This document shows, piece by piece, positions 11,809-22,648 of a stretch of DNA of 64,000 bases (position 1 is its first letter; the number at the start of each line of letters is the position of its first letter). Source of the DNA: Pseudomonadota bacterium (GTDB taxonomy: Bacteria; Myxococcota_A; Polyangia; GCA-2747355); NCBI GenBank assembly GCA_016702545.1, contig JADJDT010000016.1, positions 1-64,000 of the forward strand, read 5' to 3'. The position numbers were made by a program, and so were the translations under genes. The notes under the pieces were generated by a model that worked only from the letters and a program-made list of their open reading frames with translations, was not told the DNA's origin and did no database searches.

Positions 11809-12903
11809 ATGACGCGGCGCGCTAGCAGGTGGCAGCGCCAGCGCTGTGGCCTCGCCCTCGCGCTGGTGCTGGTGGTCGCCAGGAGCGCGCACGGTGGTGC
11901 TGGCCTGACGGGGCTGATGCGGCACGAAACGACCACGCTGGCGGCGTTGGAGGGCATCACGGCCCAGGCCGTGCAGCAGCAGGTCGCCCTCGAGAGGCTC
12001 GACCGGGAGCGTCAGCTCGTCGACTACGCGCTCGGGGAGACGCGCCGGCGGCTCGCTGCCCTGACCGAGCGCGCCGCCGCGCGCCGGGCGCAGCTCGGGC
12101 AGCGGCTGCGTGCGCTCTACGAGCTGAGCGCGGGTGGGCAGCTCCGCTTGCTGCTCGAGGATCAGCGCGGGGGCTCCTTCCTGCTCAAGTCGGCGGCGGT
12201 GCACTATCTGCTCGAGCGCGACGCGCGCGAGCTCGCGCTCTACGCGCGCGAGCGGCGGCAGCTGGCGCGACAGCAGCAGGCGCTGGCCGAGCAACAGCGC
12301 ACGCAGCACCAACTGGGCGTCGCGCTGCGGGACGGGCAGCAGGAGCAGGAGCGGCTGCGGCAGGCGCATAGCCGCACGCTGGCGCGCATTCGGCGCACGC
12401 GGCACGCGCGGCAGGCGCTGCGCAGCGAGCTGTCGCTGGCCCAGCGCGCCTTGCTGCGGCGGATCGTGCAGCTGGATGCCCGACTGGAGCGGGCCGGGGG
12501 CTTCGCCGCGCGACGGGGGCATCTCCCGCCACCTGTCGATGCCCCGCTGGCGACCGACTCGCGGGGCGACGCGCCGGGTGCGGAGGGCTCGGCCGCAGGT
12601 CGCGGCGCGCTGGTCTTCGCCCCCGCGCGGGGTGCCCCCGTACGCGCCGTCCACGGGGGCCTGGTGCGCGTCGCGCAGGCCTTGCCCGGCTACGGCCAGC
12701 TGGTGCTGGTCGACCACGGCGAGGGCTACTACACGCTCTACGGCTTTCTCACCCAGCTCTCCGTCACGGCGGGGCAGCGGATCTTTCGCGGGGCCGCCGT
12801 GGGCCGCGCGGGCATCGACCCGCTCAGCCTTGAGCCGGCCGCGTACTTCGAGCTGCGCCACCGCGAGCTGCTGTTGGAAGCCCGGCACTGGCTGCGCCCG
12901 TGA
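11809..12903 (+). CDS. envC: EnvC-like murein hydrolase activator (M23/LytM domain)
   Basis: A 364-residue exported protein. It begins with a basic N-terminus and a hydrophobic signal segment (CGLALALVLVVARSAHG). A long Arg/Gln/Glu/Ala-rich coiled coil follows, from about residue 40 to 225, and a C-terminal LytM domain (about 265-364). The domain keeps the fold landmarks PVRAVHGGLVRVA, GYGQLVLVDHGEGYYTLYGFL and YFELRHRELLLEARHWL. It appears to lack the full HxH and H/D zinc set of active M23 peptidases, as in EnvC, which activates amidases instead of cutting glycan peptides itself. It starts 3 bases after ftsX, and its stop overlaps the next start (GTGA). This is the partner expected for FtsEX. 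Confidence 0.82.
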   Translation: MTRRASRWQRQRCGLALALVLVVARSAHGGAGLTGLMRHETTTLAALEGITAQAVQQQVALERLDRERQLVDYALGETRRRLAALTERAAARRAQLGQRLRALYELSAGGQLRLLLEDQRGGSFLLKSAAVHYLLERDARELALYARERRQLARQQQALAEQQRTQHQLGVALRDGQQEQERLRQAHSRTLARIRRTRHARQALRSELSLAQRALLRRIVQLDARLERAGGFAARRGHLPPPVDAPLATDSRGDAPGAEGSAAGRGALVFAPARGAPVRAVHGGLVRVAQALPGYGQLVLVDHGEGYYTLYGFLTQLSVTAGQRIFRGAAVGRAGIDPLSLEPAAYFELRHRELLLEARHWLRP

Positions 12904-13727
12904 TCGGCCGGTGGCGGCTCGGCGAGCTGCTGACACCGATCGTCCTGCCGGCGCTGGTCCTCTGCGGAGGTCTCGGCTGTGAGCGCGCTCCGCGGCCGGC
13001 GGCCCCGGGCTCGCGGCCGGGCGGGGCCGGCGCCGCTGAGCGCTGCCATCGCGCACGGCCCTGTCTGGCGATCGTGATCGATGACCTCGGCCGCGCGCTC
13101 GCACCGCTGCACCAGCTGCTGGCCCTGCCGCTGGCGCTGACCTTCGCCGTGCTGCCGCACGCGCGGCAGACGGCCGCCAGCGTGGTGCTGCTGCGCACGG
13201 CGCGCCGCGAGCTCTGGTTGCACCTGCCGCTCGAACCGCAGCAGCCCAGCGCTGTCAGCGACGAGCCCGTGGTGCTAGGCCGGGGCGACCGCGTGGCCCC
13301 GGTGTTGGCGGACGCGTTATCCCGGGTCCCCGGGGCGGTCGGCGTCAACAGTCACATGGGCTCGGCCTTCAGCGCGGACCCGGACGCCGCCGGGCGCCTG
13401 ATGGTGGCGCTCAGTCGCTACGGGTTACCCTTCCTCGACTCGCGGACGACGAGCCGCAGCGTGCTCTGCAGCGTCGCGCGCCGCGTGGGGACCCCCTGTT
13501 TGCAGCGGGACGTGTTCTTGGACGACGCGCGCGACCTTGTTACAGTCCGCGAGCGACTGGGTGCGGCGCTGGCGTTGGCGCAGCGCAGGGGCTGGGCGGT
13601 GGCGGTGGGCCATCCGCAGCCCACCACGGTGGAGGCCCTGCGCGGTTGGGCTCGGCCGGACCACGGAGGCGTGCGGGTCGTGCCGTTGTCGGTGGTGGTC
13701 GAGGGTGCGCGGCAGGGTGCCCCTTGA
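12900..13727 (+). CDS. divergent polysaccharide deacetylase family protein (YibQ/DUF610)
   Basis: A 275-residue exported protein of the divergent polysaccharide deacetylase family (PF04748). The N-terminus has a lipobox-like segment ending LCGGLGCE, suggesting a lipoprotein. The catalytic-type core starts with CLAIVIDDLGRA and continues with FAVLPHARQT, WLHLPLEPQ, GVNSHMGSAFSADP, GLPFLDSRTTSRSV and WAVAVGHPQPTTVEAL. Those are family landmarks. A GTG start overlaps the envC stop, so it belongs to the ftsEX-envC operon, an arrangement seen widely in proteobacteria. It probably acts on peptidoglycan or glycan strands during division. The substrate is unproven. Confidence 0.82.
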   Translation: MIGRWRLGELLTPIVLPALVLCGGLGCERAPRPAAPGSRPGGAGAAERCHRARPCLAIVIDDLGRALAPLHQLLALPLALTFAVLPHARQTAASVVLLRTARRELWLHLPLEPQQPSAVSDEPVVLGRGDRVAPVLADALSRVPGAVGVNSHMGSAFSADPDAAGRLMVALSRYGLPFLDSRTTSRSVLCSVARRVGTPCLQRDVFLDDARDLVTVRERLGAALALAQRRGWAVAVGHPQPTTVEALRGWARPDHGGVRVVPLSVVVEGARQGAP

Positions 13728-13797
13728 CGAGGAAATCCGCGCGAACCTAGACTCATTGGCCCGGCGATCCCGCGCCTCTGCCGGAGCGAGCCCGATC

Positions 13798-15663
13798 ATG
13801 TTCAAGCTGATCATCGAGGACGACGAGGGGAAAACGACGATCGTTCCCCTGATCCGCGATGAAATCACGATCGGGCGCAAGGAAGGCAATACGATCCGCC
13901 TGACCGAGCGCAACGTCTCGCGGCGGCACGCCAGGCTGCTCAAGAGCAACGGCGCGGTCTTCATCGAGGACCTCGACAGCTACAACGGGATTCGCGTCAA
14001 CGGCACGCGCATCGCGGGTCGCGCGGCCTTCGGCGAAGGCGAGCGGGTCGAGATTGGCGATTATGTGTTGGGGCTGCAGGTCGAGGGCGACATCGAACTC
14101 GGCCCCGTGGTCTCCCATCGTCTCGGCACGACGGTCCAGGAGCCGCGCGAGCCTGGGGCGTCATCGGCGCCGGCCAGCGAGGACAGCGATGCGGGGCTGG
14201 CGGGGGCCGCGGAGGCCACGCGCGCCGCGCCCGGCAGCGTGGTGCGCGACGTCGCCCGCCTGGTTTGCGTCTCGAGCAACTTCGCCGGGCTCGAGGCGGT
14301 GATCAGCAAGCCGCTGGTGATCGTCGGGCGGACGCCCGACAACGACATCGTGATCAACCACCGTTCAGTATCGCGTCACCACGCGCAGGTGATCGAGGAG
14401 AACGGCCGCTTCACGATCATGGACATGCAGAGCGCCAACGGCGTGCGGGTCAACGGCGAGGAGTACGGCAAGGTCGAGCTGAGGCGTGGCGATTTGATCG
14501 ACCTCGGCCATGTCCGGCTGCGCTTCGTCGCCCCGGGCGAGCCGTTCCAGTTCTCGCGCGACGCCACGATCTACGATCTCGGGCGCTCGTCGCCGGGTAG
14601 GCGCCGCGCTCTGGTGGCGGCGGCGATTGTCGCGCTGGGGGTCATCGGTGTGCTGGCCTGGCGCTGGACGGTGTCGCCCAGCGGCAGGGACGGGGTGCCC
14701 CGCGTGAGTGGCGAAGCGAAGGGCCGCGTGGTCGGGTCCGGGGCCGAAGCGCCCGAACCCGCTGCGGCGCTGTTGAAGAGCATCCGCGAGGCCGCCGACG
14801 CCCAGTCCTGGGATCAGGTGCTGCAGTACTGCACGGAGCTGCGCGGTGAGGCGCGCAAACAGGGGCGTGACGACTGCGCGCGCGCCGCCGCCGAACGTGC
14901 GGCCAAGCAGCTCTTCGACCAGGCCGTCGCCGCCGCGACGACCAACGATCACGCGGGCGCACTGGCGTTGTTCCAACGCATTCCCGCCGAGAGCGCCTAC
15001 CGTGCGCAAATGCTGCGCAGCCACGCCTTTGCGCAGGCCCGGGCCAACTTCCAGGCGCAGGCGCTGCAGGAGATCGACGAGGCGGTCCAGCGGCGGCAGT
15101 GCGATGCGGCGCAGGCGCAGGTCGATCGTTTGCGCCAGCTGCTCGGCAGCGCCGAGGCGGCCGAGGGGCGGGTCGAAGCCTGCCGGGAGGCCTTGCAAAC
15201 CACGCCGGAGGGCGCGTCGGCAGGGACCGAGCAGCCGGTGCCCACGCCCCGAGCCACCCCACGCGCGAGCCCCCGCGCGACGCCACGGGCCACACCCCGC
15301 GCGACGCCGCGGGCCACGCCCAACGTTGGAGTCGAGGGTGCGGGCACTCGCGGGGGCAATCCGACACCGACGCCGTCACCGGCGGGCGCGGCCGCGTCCG
15401 CGGCCGATCCGGCGGTGGTGCGTGGGCTGATCGACCGCGCGTGGACCGCCTACCGCGAGGGCTTCTACAGCAAGGCGGCGACGCTCGCGGGTCAGGTGTT
15501 GCGGCTGGCGCCGAAGGATCCCCAGGCCTGGTCGATCGTCGGCGCTTCCGCCTGCTATCTCAAGCAGGACAAGCAGGCTCAGTCGGCCTACGATCAGCTC
15601 GACAGCCAGCGCCGCCAGCTCCTGCGTCGCGTCTGCGAGCGCATGGGCGTCAACCTCAAGTAG
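13798..15663 (+). CDS. membrane protein with two FHA domains and TPR-like C-terminus
   Basis: A 621-residue protein starting at the ATG at 13798 (MFKLIIEDDEGKTT); the long upstream open frame overlaps the preceding gene and is not needed. Two FHA domains, phosphothreonine-peptide readers, lie at about residues 5-90 (ITIGRKEGNTIRL...VSRRHARL...SYNGIRVNG) and 160-245 (VIVGRTPDNDIVI...VSRHHAQV...SANGVRVNG). A transmembrane helix is at about 268-290. A helical region of about 180 residues follows, then a low-complexity PTPRATPRASPRATPRATP linker at about 480-511. The C-terminus holds a TPR-like pair (AWTAYREGFYSKAATLAGQV). This implies Ser/Thr kinase signalling at the membrane. The gene follows the ftsEX operon by 70 bases. 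Confidence 0.8.
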   Translation: MFKLIIEDDEGKTTIVPLIRDEITIGRKEGNTIRLTERNVSRRHARLLKSNGAVFIEDLDSYNGIRVNGTRIAGRAAFGEGERVEIGDYVLGLQVEGDIELGPVVSHRLGTTVQEPREPGASSAPASEDSDAGLAGAAEATRAAPGSVVRDVARLVCVSSNFAGLEAVISKPLVIVGRTPDNDIVINHRSVSRHHAQVIEENGRFTIMDMQSANGVRVNGEEYGKVELRRGDLIDLGHVRLRFVAPGEPFQFSRDATIYDLGRSSPGRRRALVAAAIVALGVIGVLAWRWTVSPSGRDGVPRVSGEAKGRVVGSGAEAPEPAAALLKSIREAADAQSWDQVLQYCTELRGEARKQGRDDCARAAAERAAKQLFDQAVAAATTNDHAGALALFQRIPAESAYRAQMLRSHAFAQARANFQAQALQEIDEAVQRRQCDAAQAQVDRLRQLLGSAEAAEGRVEACREALQTTPEGASAGTEQPVPTPRATPRASPRATPRATPRATPRATPNVGVEGAGTRGGNPTPTPSPAGAAASAADPAVVRGLIDRAWTAYREGFYSKAATLAGQVLRLAPKDPQAWSIVGASACYLKQDKQAQSAYDQLDSQRRQLLRRVCERMGVNLK

Positions 15664-16699
15664 CCAGCAGCGCCAGGCTGCGGTCGAGCTCGGCCGCGCT
15701 GGTGGCCGCATCGAAGACCAGCAGGGCGTCGGTGCACTCGGCTGCCGCTGGCAGCGTGTCTGCGCCCCAAGCAAGCTCCCCGCAGCCGAGCGGTAGGCGC
15801 AGGCGTAGCCCCGCGGCGTCCGCCAGGCGCAGGGCGCGCGCGGGGCCGGCCGGTGGCGGGGACGCCGCTGCGGCGCTGGGCCCGCTGGCGCCCGCTGGCG
15901 GCGCGGCGCTGGAGGACGGCACGAAGAGCGTCGATCCGGGGCCTGCGGGGGCCGCCGCGCGGCTGACGGCCTCGGCCCAGGCGTCGCTCGGTCGGCCCGT
16001 GGCCGATGTGCGCGAGCCCGCGGTCGCGCGGGCGGCGGCGCTCGCCAAGGTCGCCGCGGCGTGCTGCCAATCGCGCGCCGGCAACGCCTCCAGCGGTGCG
16101 CCCGCCAGCTCCACGCGCAGCCGCGCCAGCTCGCCCTCGGTCGGGAGCTGGTGCGGCCAGATCGCGGGCGTGAGCATCGCGATCGTGACGCCCTCTTGAG
16201 CCGCGCGGTCGAGCAGCGGATCGAGGCAGCTCAGCAGTCGATCGAGTGCCGCGGGCGCCACGTCGGCCCGCTGCGCCGCCAGCTCCGAAAGGGGCAGCAG
16301 GCGGCCGCGCGCGAAACGGTCACGCAGCGTGCTGGGATCGAGCCTCAGGGCCAGCTGCCAGGGCTGGAGCACCACGCGCGCGACCTCGTGTTCGACCGCC
16401 AGCCGCAAGGTCTCGAGCAGCTGTTGCGTGGCCGCGCGCCGCTCCCCGCGTTCTTGGCCGATCGCCGACGCCATGCGGTGCCCCTGGGCGTCGCCCAGCG
16501 GGTGGGCGACGCTGGCGCAACTCAGGCCGCGCACCCGGGCAAGGGCTAACAGCTCGCGCATCACGGGCGGCGGCAGCCGCGCGTCGAGCGCAAGGGCGAG
16601 CGGGTGGGCGGCGCGCAGCGTCAACCAGCGATCGAGCAGGACCTGCGGCGGACCTGGGACGCGACAGACGGAGGTGGAGAGGGCTAGCCTGGGTGGCAT
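15656..16699 (-). CDS. putative TIM-barrel protein, sugar phosphate isomerase/epimerase-like
   Basis: A 347-residue protein when started at ATG 16699 (MPPRLALSTSVCRVPG); an upstream extension to 16807 is possible but lacks family-like sequence. The layout resembles xylose-isomerase-like TIM barrels: HPLALALDARLPPPVMRELLALAR near the N-terminus, a helix with LRLAVEHEVARVVLQPW, and RAAQEGVTIAMLTPAIW where the family has GV.lalEn. The C-terminal third has a long Ala/Pro/Ser-rich stretch, then LRLRLPLGCGELAWGADTLP. Metal ligands are not convincingly preserved, so enzymatic function is uncertain. It converges on the FHA gene with an 8-base overlap of the 3' ends. Confidence 0.5.
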   Translation of the reverse strand: MPPRLALSTSVCRVPGPPQVLLDRWLTLRAAHPLALALDARLPPPVMRELLALARVRGLSCASVAHPLGDAQGHRMASAIGQERGERRAATQQLLETLRLAVEHEVARVVLQPWQLALRLDPSTLRDRFARGRLLPLSELAAQRADVAPAALDRLLSCLDPLLDRAAQEGVTIAMLTPAIWPHQLPTEGELARLRVELAGAPLEALPARDWQHAAATLASAAARATAGSRTSATGRPSDAWAEAVSRAAAPAGPGSTLFVPSSSAAPPAGASGPSAAAASPPPAGPARALRLADAAGLRLRLPLGCGELAWGADTLPAAAECTDALLVFDAATSAAELDRSLALLAT

Positions 16700-16856
16700 C
16701 GGTTCGCGCCCTGGTGGTGAGGCGCCAGGCCGCTCGTAGCACGGCCGACGCAAGCGGTGCAACGCCGCGAAGGGCAGCGGGGTGATTTTGACAAGGGCTG
16801 GAAACATCAGCTAAATGGACGGCAAACCCTTTCGCGAGGTCCCGATGGAGGTCCCC

Positions 16857-18812
<1,956 letters not shown>

Positions 18813-18858
18813 CGGCGTCAGTCCGCGGCGCGCACGCGCGGGTGACGACAGGGGCCTG

Positions 18859-19260
18859 ATGTTTCGCCTGATCCGTGGCCTCTTGGGCTTGGTGCTGTTG
18901 GTCGCGCTGGTCTACGTCGCGGTGACGGTGCGGTTGGGCGAGCGCACTCTGTGGCAGCACTTGCGCGCGATCGCCGGCAGCCGCGAGAGCCGTGCGCTGG
19001 TCGAGGGGGTCAGGCGCCGGGCCCACGCGCTGTGGGGCCAGGCGGGAGCGGAGGGCGCGTCGAGGGCCACCTCGCCGCCCGCGCCCACGAAGGCGGCGGA
19101 CCCGCTCACGGCGGACGAGCGCAGCCGGCTGCGCCAGCTGATTCGCCAGCGCTTGGCGGCGCACCCGGCCCCCGACCCGGACGCCAGGCTCGGCGCTCAG
19201 CCGAGCTCGAACTCCTTGCAGAAGACCACCTCAGCGCGCCGCTCGTCGGTGGCCCCGTAG
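18859..19260 (+). CDS. small single-pass membrane protein of unknown function
   Basis: A 133-residue protein starting MFRLIRGLLGLVLLVALVYV, a transmembrane anchor at residues 5-27. A helical soluble part follows (TLWQHLRAIAGSRESRALVEGVRRRAHALWG), then an Ala/Pro-rich linker and ADERSRLRQLIRQRLAAHPA. It lies 46 bases after the OmpA gene, and the two could share a transcript. The last 60 codons overlap the convergent Cys-rich gene on the other strand, so its true 3' end may be earlier if an indel exists. Function not recognised. Confidence 0.55.
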   Translation: MFRLIRGLLGLVLLVALVYVAVTVRLGERTLWQHLRAIAGSRESRALVEGVRRRAHALWGQAGAEGASRATSPPAPTKAADPLTADERSRLRQLIRQRLAAHPAPDPDARLGAQPSSNSLQKTTSARRSSVAP

Positions 19261-19409
19261 CGCGCGGCCCGATGTTCGGCCTGCGGCCAACCGTGGGCGC
19301 AGCGGGCGTCGGGCTCGGCAAAGAAATAGGCGCAGCTCTCGCAGCAGAAGCGCAGCTCGAGACGCTGGCGCTCCGCGGTGAAGACCAGGCTATCGACGGT
19401 CACGCGCAT
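19197..19409 (-). CDS. small Cys-rich protein, putative zinc-binding, unknown function
   Basis: A 70-residue protein. An N-terminal beta-like stretch (MRVTVDSLVFTAERQRLELRF) leads into CCESCAYFFAEPDARCAHG and then WPQAEHR, a CxxC...C...H pattern that could hold a metal. The ordered motif and the sensible start argue for a real gene despite its size. It is divergent from the BNR gene at 19512, leaving about 100 bases for promoters, and overlaps the 3' end of the preceding plus-strand gene by 64 bases. The exact function is unknown. Confidence 0.55.
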   Translation of the reverse strand: MRVTVDSLVFTAERQRLELRFCCESCAYFFAEPDARCAHGWPQAEHRAARYGATDERRAEVVFCKEFELG

Positions 19410-19511
19410 CGCATCAGCTTAGCCGATGGGCCCCGGCGGCATGCAATGTGCTTTGGCAGCCGCTCGCTGATGACTTTCGCCCGCCCCCACAGGTACAGTC
19501 CGCCCGCATCG

Positions 19512-21917
19512 ATGCGCGCTCCCACCCGACCCACGACGACCCTGGCCCGCTTCGCCGCCGCCCGGCAGGCGGTGGTTGTCGCCGAGCGCTGCCGCGTGCG
19601 GTGGCTCGTCTCGACCACGGCGCTGCTGCTGCTCGGGGCGGTCGGCAGCGCGCGTGCGCAGCAGGTCTTCCCGCCCGTGCCCCCGGAGCCGACGCTGCCC
19701 GAGCCGACCTGGTCGCAGGCCTATGCGCCGGAGAGCGAGTACGGCAGCTTCACGCCGGACGTCTACCGCGAGGACCTCGGTCACACGCTGCGCGTGACCG
19801 AGTTGCTGGCCGTCACCGTCGACCACAGCGCTCCCGACGTGGCCTACGTCTCCTCGCAGGGCGGCTATGTGTTCAAGACGACGGACGGCGGCAAGACCTG
19901 GGATGAGTCCCGTTTGATCGTCGAGCGCCGGCCGACCTATGGCGATGCCGGCCAGGTCATCTTCTACGGCGCGCAGCGCTTCGATGGCTGGGGGAGCGGC
20001 GCGACGCGGGTGCTCGGCCCCCGGCTCAGCATGGTCGTGCCCTCGGTCACGCGGGGTCAGCTCGAGATCGGCGGGGGCTCGCTGCCCGACATCGTCTATG
20101 GCAACTCGACGGTGCGGCCGACGATGCTGGGTCGTCCGCGCGACTTCGCCTTCCGGCGCGCCTCCGGGACCTCCGCCACGAACGAGCCGCTCTCGACGAC
20201 CTCGGGCCAGCATCGCGCGATGAAGTCGCGCTGGAACGTCCTGGGCTACGCACCGATCGCGCCGGGGTCGGGCGACCGCGTCAGCGAGGAGGCCAACCGC
20301 AACTTCGGCGTCGGCCTCCCGGGACGCGCCCCGCGCCTGCAGGCCGTGGTGCGCCGCTTCGGCAAGCCCACGGCCGGCCTGAACATCAAGCAGACCCTGC
20401 TGCTGCGCGGCAACATCATTCCGCACGGTCGCCTGTTCGTGATCCACCCCAGCGACCCGAAGTGGGTCTATCTCTGCACGCTCTTCGGCCTCTTCATGAC
20501 AGAGGACGGCGGCCAGAACTGGGTCCGCACCTGGCCCGGCTTCGGCAACATGTCGCGCATGGTCTTCTCCGCGGCGGTCGATCCGCTCAATCCCGATCGC
20601 GTGCTGATCGCCACCGGCGACGGGCTCTTCTTCTCCGAGGATCGCGGCCATAGCTGGAGCAAATCGACGCAGCAAGGCCTCGGGTCGGGCGTCGTCTGGT
20701 GGATCTACTTCAACCCCTGGGACCCGCGCTACATCTTCGCCGGGACGGATTACGGCATGCTGCGCTCGCCCGACAGCGGGCGCACCTGGGAGTGGATCTA
20801 CTTCACCACCTTCCCGACGGCGCGCGTGGTCCGCTACGTGACGATCGACCCGCATGATCGCCAGCGCGGCTATATCGCCACGCACGACGGACTCTTCACC
20901 ACGGCCAATCTGATGACGGCCCAGCTCGAGGACTGGCAGCAGCTCGGGGGGCCCAAGTTTCTCGGCCAGGAGATGCTGAAGGTCTCGGCGAACCCGTGGC
21001 GCAAGGGGCACCTCTGGGCCTTGAGCAACCTGACGCTGCCCTCGCTGCTCTCGGCTGGAACGGTCGATTCCGGTGGGGCCTACATCTGGGAGAGCATCGA
21101 CGGGGGTCAGCAGTGGAAGGTGATCTACTCGGGCGAGAGCTTCGGCCGCCTGGCCTGGTTCGACAATGACCCGCGCGACCCCGCGCTGCTCTGGGTGGTG
21201 TGGAGCCGCGCCCTGTGGCGGATGCGGCGCAATCTCGGTGATCGTCCGCGCGACGAGCACGAGCTGCCCCCGGCGCGGCGTGTGGCCCTCGCCAAGCTCT
21301 TGCATGGCGACTCCTCACCCGTGATCACCGACATGCTGTGGGCCGCCTACCGCTACACGGGCTTCGAGGTTCGGCGTCAGCTCGACTACCGCGCGCGCGC
21401 CCGCTTCAAGGGCCTGCTGCCGCGCGTCGAGCTCTCGTGGACGCACCTGCAGGCGCGCGACTACGGCCGGACCCAGGATGGCATCTTGACCGGTGCCGGC
21501 TTCCCCTACCGCTTCGACAACCAGCCCGCCTTTCGCTTCAACGAGCTGCGGCTGATGCTCTCGTGGGATCTCTCGTCGCTGGTCTTCAACCTCGAGAGCT
21601 CGCTCTTCGGCCGCATCGAGCGCTTGAACAGCGAGGGCCGCGATTGGTTGCGGCGCAGCATCCATCGGCTCTATAGCGAATACCGGCGCACGCAAGCGCT
21701 GCTGCTGACCACGCCGCCGGACGACATGCGCCTGCGCTTGACCTATCGGCTCTGGCTCGAGGAGCTGCACGCATATCTCGACTTCATCACCGGGGGCTAT
21801 CTGACGCGCTACGCGCGCGGCGATCGGCCGCGCGGCTACGATGCCAAGTGGTTCGTGCGCTGGCCGGGCACCGGACCGGACCTGCGGCTACCACCCGAGG
21901 AGAAACACCATGAATAG
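19512..21917 (+). CDS. exported BNR/Ycf48-like repeat protein with C-terminal 'TGGY' module (copy A)
   Basis: An 801-residue protein. A signal segment (LVSTTALLLLGAVGSARA) sits about 30 residues in, so the start could lie downstream of 19512. At least five Asp-box (BNR) motifs are seen: VFKTTDGGKTW (about 120), LFMTEDGGQNW (326), LFFSEDRGHSW (371), MLRSPDSGRTW (415) and IWESIDGGQQW (524). They indicate a beta-propeller like Ycf48 or sialidase-type folds, but no sialidase catalytic set. The last 180 residues (LPRVELSW...LMLSWDLSSLVFNLESS...LYSEYRR...YLDFITGGY) form a separate module shared with the next gene and with copy B at 30642. It overlaps the next gene by 8 bases. Function unknown; surface or periplasmic by prediction. 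Confidence 0.72.
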   Translation: MRAPTRPTTTLARFAAARQAVVVAERCRVRWLVSTTALLLLGAVGSARAQQVFPPVPPEPTLPEPTWSQAYAPESEYGSFTPDVYREDLGHTLRVTELLAVTVDHSAPDVAYVSSQGGYVFKTTDGGKTWDESRLIVERRPTYGDAGQVIFYGAQRFDGWGSGATRVLGPRLSMVVPSVTRGQLEIGGGSLPDIVYGNSTVRPTMLGRPRDFAFRRASGTSATNEPLSTTSGQHRAMKSRWNVLGYAPIAPGSGDRVSEEANRNFGVGLPGRAPRLQAVVRRFGKPTAGLNIKQTLLLRGNIIPHGRLFVIHPSDPKWVYLCTLFGLFMTEDGGQNWVRTWPGFGNMSRMVFSAAVDPLNPDRVLIATGDGLFFSEDRGHSWSKSTQQGLGSGVVWWIYFNPWDPRYIFAGTDYGMLRSPDSGRTWEWIYFTTFPTARVVRYVTIDPHDRQRGYIATHDGLFTTANLMTAQLEDWQQLGGPKFLGQEMLKVSANPWRKGHLWALSNLTLPSLLSAGTVDSGGAYIWESIDGGQQWKVIYSGESFGRLAWFDNDPRDPALLWVVWSRALWRMRRNLGDRPRDEHELPPARRVALAKLLHGDSSPVITDMLWAAYRYTGFEVRRQLDYRARARFKGLLPRVELSWTHLQARDYGRTQDGILTGAGFPYRFDNQPAFRFNELRLMLSWDLSSLVFNLESSLFGRIERLNSEGRDWLRRSIHRLYSEYRRTQALLLTTPPDDMRLRLTYRLWLEELHAYLDFITGGYLTRYARGDRPRGYDAKWFVRWPGTGPDLRLPPEEKHHE

Positions 21918-22629
21918 ACTCGATCGCCGCCGCTCTGCGCCGCTCTTGACGACGGCGGGCCTGCTGGCCTCGCTCTGCCTGGCGCCCGCGCCGGCACGGG
22001 CGCTGACCGAAGACGAGGTGCTCGCGCGCTTCGAGCACGAGCCGACCGTGCAGCAGGTGCAGGATTCGGCGATTCGCTACTACTTCGTCCACCCGGACAG
22101 CATTCGCGCGATGCGCCGTAACGCGATGCTCAAGGCGCTGGTCCCCACCGTCGGCGGCGAGTTCAGCAACTCGCTCAGCCACGTCAGCCGCGAGCTCAAC
22201 GACGGGCTCTATCAGAGCCTGCCCTTCAAGGAGAGTGAGGCCGTCAACGGCGACGCGATGGGCTGGCGGGTCCAGGTCAGCTGGGTGCTCGACCGGTTGA
22301 TGTTCAACCCCGAGGTGCTCGACGTGCAGTCGCTGATCGGTATCCTCGACGGCGTCGTGCGCGAGGTCACGACGATCTACTACATCCGGCGGCGCCTGCA
22401 GATCGACACGATCCTGCGGCCGCCGCCCGACCTCGGGGCGCGCATCAGCCAGCGCATCCGCATCGAGGAGCTGACCGGTCTGATCGACGCGATGACCGGC
22501 AGCTACATGACCAAGTCACTGGCGCGTGCCCGCGAGCGTCGGGGCGAGGGTCGTAGGCGGCCGCGCCGCGAGGCCGCCGGCGAGAACGTCTTCAACTCGG
22601 GCGACGGCCAGTGGCCGAGCGGGAAATAG
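21910..22629 (+). CDS. small exported protein with 'TGGY' module (copy A partner)
   Basis: A 239-residue protein with a signal peptide (LLTTAGLLASLCLAPAPARA). The body runs FEHEPTVQQVQDSAIRYYFV, ALVPTVGGEFSN, WRVQVSWVLDRLMFNPEVL, REVTTIYYIRRRLQ and IEELTGLIDAMTGSYM. The closest relative in the window is the protein at 32384. The second half also matches the C-terminus of its own neighbour, the BNR protein. The strand-then-helix layout is loosely like half of a TolC-type unit, which is inference only. The tail (about 40 residues) is Arg-rich and disordered. The 8-base overlap with the BNR gene implies that the products work together. Confidence 0.65.
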   Translation: MNRLDRRRSAPLLTTAGLLASLCLAPAPARALTEDEVLARFEHEPTVQQVQDSAIRYYFVHPDSIRAMRRNAMLKALVPTVGGEFSNSLSHVSRELNDGLYQSLPFKESEAVNGDAMGWRVQVSWVLDRLMFNPEVLDVQSLIGILDGVVREVTTIYYIRRRLQIDTILRPPPDLGARISQRIRIEELTGLIDAMTGSYMTKSLARARERRGEGRRRPRREAAGENVFNSGDGQWPSGK

Positions 22630-22648
22630 GCGCCGCGCCGAGTTCGGC

